Positions 59,986-64,000 of a DNA stretch of 64,000 bases are shown piece after piece. Position 1 is the stretch's first letter. Every line of letters starts with the position of its first letter. A program made the position numbers and the translations under genes. Below the pieces are notes generated by a model, which worked only from the letters and a program-made list of their open reading frames with translations, was not told where the DNA came from and searched no databases. Source of the stretch: Parietaria judaica (Eukaryota; Streptophyta; Magnoliopsida; Rosales; Urticaceae); the NCBI GenBank assembly GCA_954871525.1, contig OX940872.1, positions 22,477,746 through 22,541,745 of the forward strand, given 5' to 3'.

Positions 59986-60494
59986 CGACAATCAATTTGA
60001 ATAATTATTTGTTACATCACAAAAATACAAGACACGACTTACTTAAAGTTACGCGGAAAGTTAAAGTTAAAGTTGAAAGAGACATAAATTTCAAGAATAA
60101 TCATAACTTCATAATAAAAATTTCAAATCATTACATGAATCGTTTATTAGTATAATTTATTTTTATTTAAGTTGATATCTTAACGAGTTATGCAATGTTA
60201 TATTTTAGTGTTTTCATAATTATTTATATATTACTATTATTTTTATACTGTATTAGTAATTTCACTTAATACTTCAAAAAAATTGAAGAACAAAACTCAA
60301 ATAATTCGAATAAATTTTAAATAAGTTAAAATTCTGTCGCAGTGAGGACTATCTCTTGGTATGTTTTTATTTATTCATTTATTATTATTAAAAATCGATG
60401 GGGTCATTGTTTTCAAGTTTTAAACATGTTAGTAAAAGATAAATTAAAATAATAAAAATAAGATAAATTATGTCGAGATGACATATTTTTCTTA

Positions 60495-60528
<34 letters not shown>

Positions 60529-61566
60529 ACTGCATGGGCGGGGTCACCAAATAAATTTTTTATTAGACTTTTTTTTAATATTAAAAAATTCTTATTTATA
60601 TTATTCTATGTTTATCAGCTCTTCGAAAATACGGAGTCAAAAATTAGAAGAGGATAAAATACAAAACTAGTATTCTTCTACTATGCTAGTTTGGAGGAAA
60701 GGAAATGTTTATTTTTCAGTACTAGAATATCCGACTTCTTATTGAAAATAAATAAATATATATATAGGACTATATACGTATAGTTATATTATATATATAT
60801 TATATGTCAGCAATCGTGTGTGTGTTTATTATATGTCAGGAATCGTGTGTATATTTATTATATATCTGTATAATAATGAGTGTAGTAAATGAAGTAAGAC
60901 TAAAGTACATACCAATTTGGGTACTCACCAAAAATATATGTTTATTTTGTTAGACAAACGCTATTTCGAGAAGAGAATGTGAATGTAAATACGACCCACT
61001 AACGAGGGGTGTTTTCGGAAAGGGCAAAGCTTAAATCTTTATCTTGAAAATTCTGTCGTATCACTAAACAGTGAAACAGATAACTTTGTAGTTTGTACTG
61101 TTCTACAAAAAGAGAGTATAACACATTAATTTATAAAAATTAATGTACAATAATGTCCCCCAACTTTCATTTTCATATTGTAGCATACATTTTGGGTCCG
61201 GATTTTTTCGGAACCAAAAATTTTGATTTCGGTTTTTATCCAGAATCCAATATCTGATTTCGTTTTCATTCCATATTTCATTTTTAATTTTTTTTGAAAA
61301 AATAACCACCAGATAAAAAATATCAACGGTTCAAATTGGACAAAAGAAAAATCGAAATTCGAAATTTTCAAAAATCTAGAACCTGAAAGTTCTAGTTCCG
61401 AATTTAACCAGAACCATAACTTCTGAATCCGGAAAAATATGAAACCATAAAGTTATGGTTCTGGATTTTCCCCAAATTTATACCGGAATTCCGGATTTCT
61501 GAATACTGATTTTACAAGATTAGATACAAATGCCTCCTTACTTTCAAAAAATACTCCAAGACCTAA

Positions 61567-61599
<33 letters not shown>

Positions 61600-61862
61600 C
61601 TTAGTGATAGCTTCGTATTAAGAGTTCTTGGAACTATTAAACACATTGAATACTCCAAGACATATTTTTAATTTAATATATTGATCTTCGGTAGTCAATT
61701 AACAAATGAGAAATTTCATTATCTAGTGACAGAAATGAGAAAAATAAAAAAATAGACGTGAATGCTTCTAAAATTCAAAAACTAATGATTTTCACTATTT
61801 TGGCTGCCCAAAATTACGTCGAGATCATGGTTTCCTTGGTTTTATGTTTCATGCATCATTAG
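59935..61862. other. Intergenic, no gene seen
   Basis: AT-rich with (AT)n runs (59965-59985, 60497-60530) and an ATT microsatellite (61571-61597). A patch at 61190-61500 has inverted CCGGA/TCCGG-type words and may be another eroded DNA transposon. Small minus-strand frames here are not credible genes. Confidence 0.45.
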
Positions 61863-62553
61863 TGTTAAGGTCAGATTTGGTCAAATCTCTCCCTAAGACT
61901 ATCCTTTGTCGTTTGTGAAATAAACGACATAAAACAAGAGGAGGATCGCCTAAAGAACCCAAGCCCATAAAAGAATAAAGGAATTAAGGCCCAGCAAGCA
62001 AAGCCCACGAGAAGTCATCATCCGATAAAGCCGGCCCAAGACCTCATCGCGAAAAGGGAAGTGCATCGAGGAAAAGCTCTTCGGAAAAGCCTAATCGAAT
62101 TAAAAGGGGAACTCATTCGAGATCGCGAGAAAGAAGGGGAGATTGGCTTATTCGGTTAAAGATTTCGTGGGATATCCAACGCAAAATAAGGAAGGTCAAC
62201 AACGATCATAGCGATTCAGAAGGAAACCCTAGCAAGATTTGAGGAATATTCTAGAAGATCTTCAAACCTATAAATACGAATGTAAACTTAGCATAAATCC
62301 ATGGAGTATTCAGTATCCATTATTATCGTGAGTTTGAGAGAATAAATCCTTGAGTCTTCGAGTTTTGCTTATTCATAGTATTCTCGATCTCCCAAGGGTT
62401 AGAGTGTGTAATCTTCGATTGTCCAAGCTATCAAACGGAAGAAACCGGGTCCTCTCGGAATCATAATAAATCAGAGATATTCGTATTGTCCATACTTATT
62501 CATTATTTTCGATTATCTTTGTGACTGCACGGCGGTAAAAATCGCCCTCTACA
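61863..62553 (+). repeat. 5' LTR of the Tat-like element
   Basis: About 691 bp, from TGTTAAGG to CTCTACA (TGT...ACA). A TATA box, TATAAATA, is at 62269-62276. The right LTR is outside the window, so the start is inferred from the TG and the primer-site position. Confidence 0.75.
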
Positions 62554-62556
62554 GTT

Positions 62557-62574
62557 TGGCGCCCACCGAGGGGG
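62557..62574 (+). other. Primer-binding site for tRNA-Lys
   Basis: TGGCGCCCACCGAGGGGG lies three bases after the LTR end. It matches the complement of the plant tRNA-Lys 3' end apart from one or two positions. Confidence 0.8.
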
Positions 62575-62623
62575 CTTTGTTTCTTTCTATCGCACAGCCA
62601 GGAAATCGAAGGGAGGAAGGAGG

Positions 62624-63981
62624 ATGTCAACCGAGGAAGCCAGCTCCGCCCAGGAGCAAACCATGCAGCGAATGCAACAACAGCTGGCCGAGGCCATCGC
62701 AAAGATGACGGAGGTCACAAGCAAAGCCGAGGAGTCCGCCCGAAGGATAGAGGAGCAAGCCGCGGAGAACAGACGCCTCGCAAGCCTCCTAGAGCGCGCG
62801 GAGAGACCGCGCCCGACGAACCAGATAGCAGAATCAGCCGCACGAGGGGCCGGGGGAAGCGCCAGCAGAGACACGGTGACGACGGACGCACCGGTAGGCA
62901 TGTCAACCCCATCGCTCATCAGGAACCTCTTCGACACGGACGCAGTCCAGCCAACCACAACGAGTCGGCCGGAGGACACGCCGGGGAACGCACAGGGCAA
63001 TGCGACGACGGACGTAGCAGCAAGGGTAGCCGAAGAGGTGGCCAAGGCAATGACCTTAATGTCAGCAAAGATGGAGGCCAAACTCGGACAGGTCGCATCG
63101 CAGGTGCACCAGGCGACGAGTTCGGCGCCAGAAATCGACAGGATGGTACGAGAAGCCAGAATCACCCCGTTCACGACGAGGATTCGGGGGATAGAGCTAG
63201 AGGAATTACCGAAGATCAGACTCACGCAATACAAAGGGGATACGGATCCCCATACGCACGTGAAGTCATTCCGAATCGCGACAGACCACATCGGGGGCGA
63301 GGAGGTCCGGAAGGAAGCCGTCTTGTGCAGACTTTTCATCGCAAGTTTGCAGGGCCGTGCCAGCGACTGGTTCGCGAGATTAACGCCGGGCTCTATCAAC
63401 ACCTCCGACGAGTTGGTCGCCCTTTTCCTAAAATACTTCTCCATCTACGTACAGACGGAGCTGACGGTGTCCAACCTCTTCGATGTCAAGCAAGGGAAGA
63501 ACGAGCCTCTTCGGCAGTACATAGAGAAATTCAAGAACGTCATGTTCCGAATCCCAAAGATCGAGGACGTCGTCTCGGTCCAAGCTCTGAAGCATGGCTT
63601 GTACTATTCAACGACGAATTGTGCGTCTCGCTGCCTAACTCGATAGAAGACGCGCTCCACAAAGCAACGATCTACATGGACATGGAGGAAAATAAGGCGA
63701 TAAAAAAGAAACTAGAAGAGGAAGCTGAGGGCCGAGCGAGGCCAGAAAGGAAGGAAACTAGAGACGGACGAGAGGGATCGTCGTCCAGAACAAGGAGAGA
63801 AGGGGAACGACGAGATTGGAGAAGCAGAGACGGGGCCGACGAGCGAAGGATCAGGGAAAGCCCTGGACACGGAGTCTACCAGGTGGACGGAAAGAAAGAG
63901 GCGCTCGGCAACCGCGAAGGCCATCGGCAGGAGGAACTCCCGCAAGGAAACTCACAACCAGGACCTGCTTCATCAGCTTGA
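62624..63981 (+). pseudogene. gag of the Tat-like element, frameshifted
   Basis: Starts at ATG 62624 with an acidic coiled-coil-like N-terminus (QRMQQQLAEAIAKM, heptad-like to about residue 65), then a low-complexity linker and a retrotransposon gag domain (about residues 185-325: LPKIRLTQYKGDTDPHTHVK, ASDWFARLTPGSINTSDELV). Near 63600 the frame is lost; the continuing gag sequence (NDELCVSLPNSIEDALHKAT, then arginine/glutamate-rich) is found in another frame to about 63981, most simply after a small deletion. Gag would form the particle that packages the element RNA. This copy is probably defective unless the shift is a sequencing error. Confidence 0.8.
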
Positions 63982-64000
63982 CCACATCGACGAGAAGCGG

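Larger units (their letters stand above)
61863..64000 (+). mobile_element. Ty3/gypsy LTR retrotransposon, probable Tat type, cut by window end
   Basis: The 5' LTR, primer-binding site and gag region are present; pol and the 3' LTR lie outside. The Tat assignment rests on the tRNA-Lys primer site and a gag with TRIRGIELEELPKIRL and YKGDTDPHTHVKSF. Much GC-richer than its surroundings. The bases before the LTR (ATTAG, 61858-61862) would be the left target duplication, which cannot be checked here. Confidence 0.85.

Noticed and set aside
62587..63444. Long minus-strand frame (285 codons) opposite gag
   Set aside because: It is the antisense shadow of a GC-rich gag frame. The plus strand carries recognisable gag motifs and the primer site.

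Overview
The window is nuclear DNA of a flowering plant, most likely a eudicot. It is AT-rich and gene-poor, with GT-AG introns, and transposable elements occupy most of what can be named. Three real host genes are visible, all on the plus strand: a FORKED-like/VAN3-binding-protein gene (CDS 40293-44149, seven exons), a chlorophyllase gene (47488-49160, two exons) and a gene for the RPC9/CRCP subunit of RNA polymerase III (50267-51979, four exons). They form one gene island at 40-52 kb, but nothing suggests they work together.

The left end (406-12709) is one unusual Athila-like Ty3/gypsy element. It has LTRs of 1666 bp that look identical and a perfect 5-bp target duplication. Its interior is rearranged. 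After the 5' LTR and primer-binding site lies a complete antisense copy of tRNA-Asp(GTC), including the CCA end. Next comes, in reverse orientation, the 3' part of a second, diverged element (LTR, 3' internal region, integrase, RNase H and the tail of RT). Then come a forward gag-protease reading frame fused in frame to the integrase C-terminal tail, a 3' internal region with polypurine tract, and the 3' LTR. The two halves form a very large inverted repeat.

From 12.7 to 40 kb the DNA is intergenic and full of non-autonomous DNA transposons. One group of foldback elements starts with GGG and an internal GCGGC; four members in the window (24095-25204, 26171-26986, 35415-35808, 56443-57693) have perfect 9-bp target duplications, as expected of Mutator-like elements. 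A 3.7-kb hAT element (28180-31908) has an 8-bp target duplication and a two-exon transposase gene that appears to lack the C-terminal dimerisation domain. Two LINE (L1-like) remnants lie at 33.4 kb and 57.7-59.9 kb.

The right end (61863-64000) is the start of another Ty3/gypsy element of probable Tat type (LTR, tRNA-Lys primer-binding site, frameshifted gag), cut by the window edge. No CRISPR array, rRNA, functional host tRNA or organellar insertion was recognised. Intervals without genes are described individually. Splice sites and domain calls come from reading the sequence; no database search was run.
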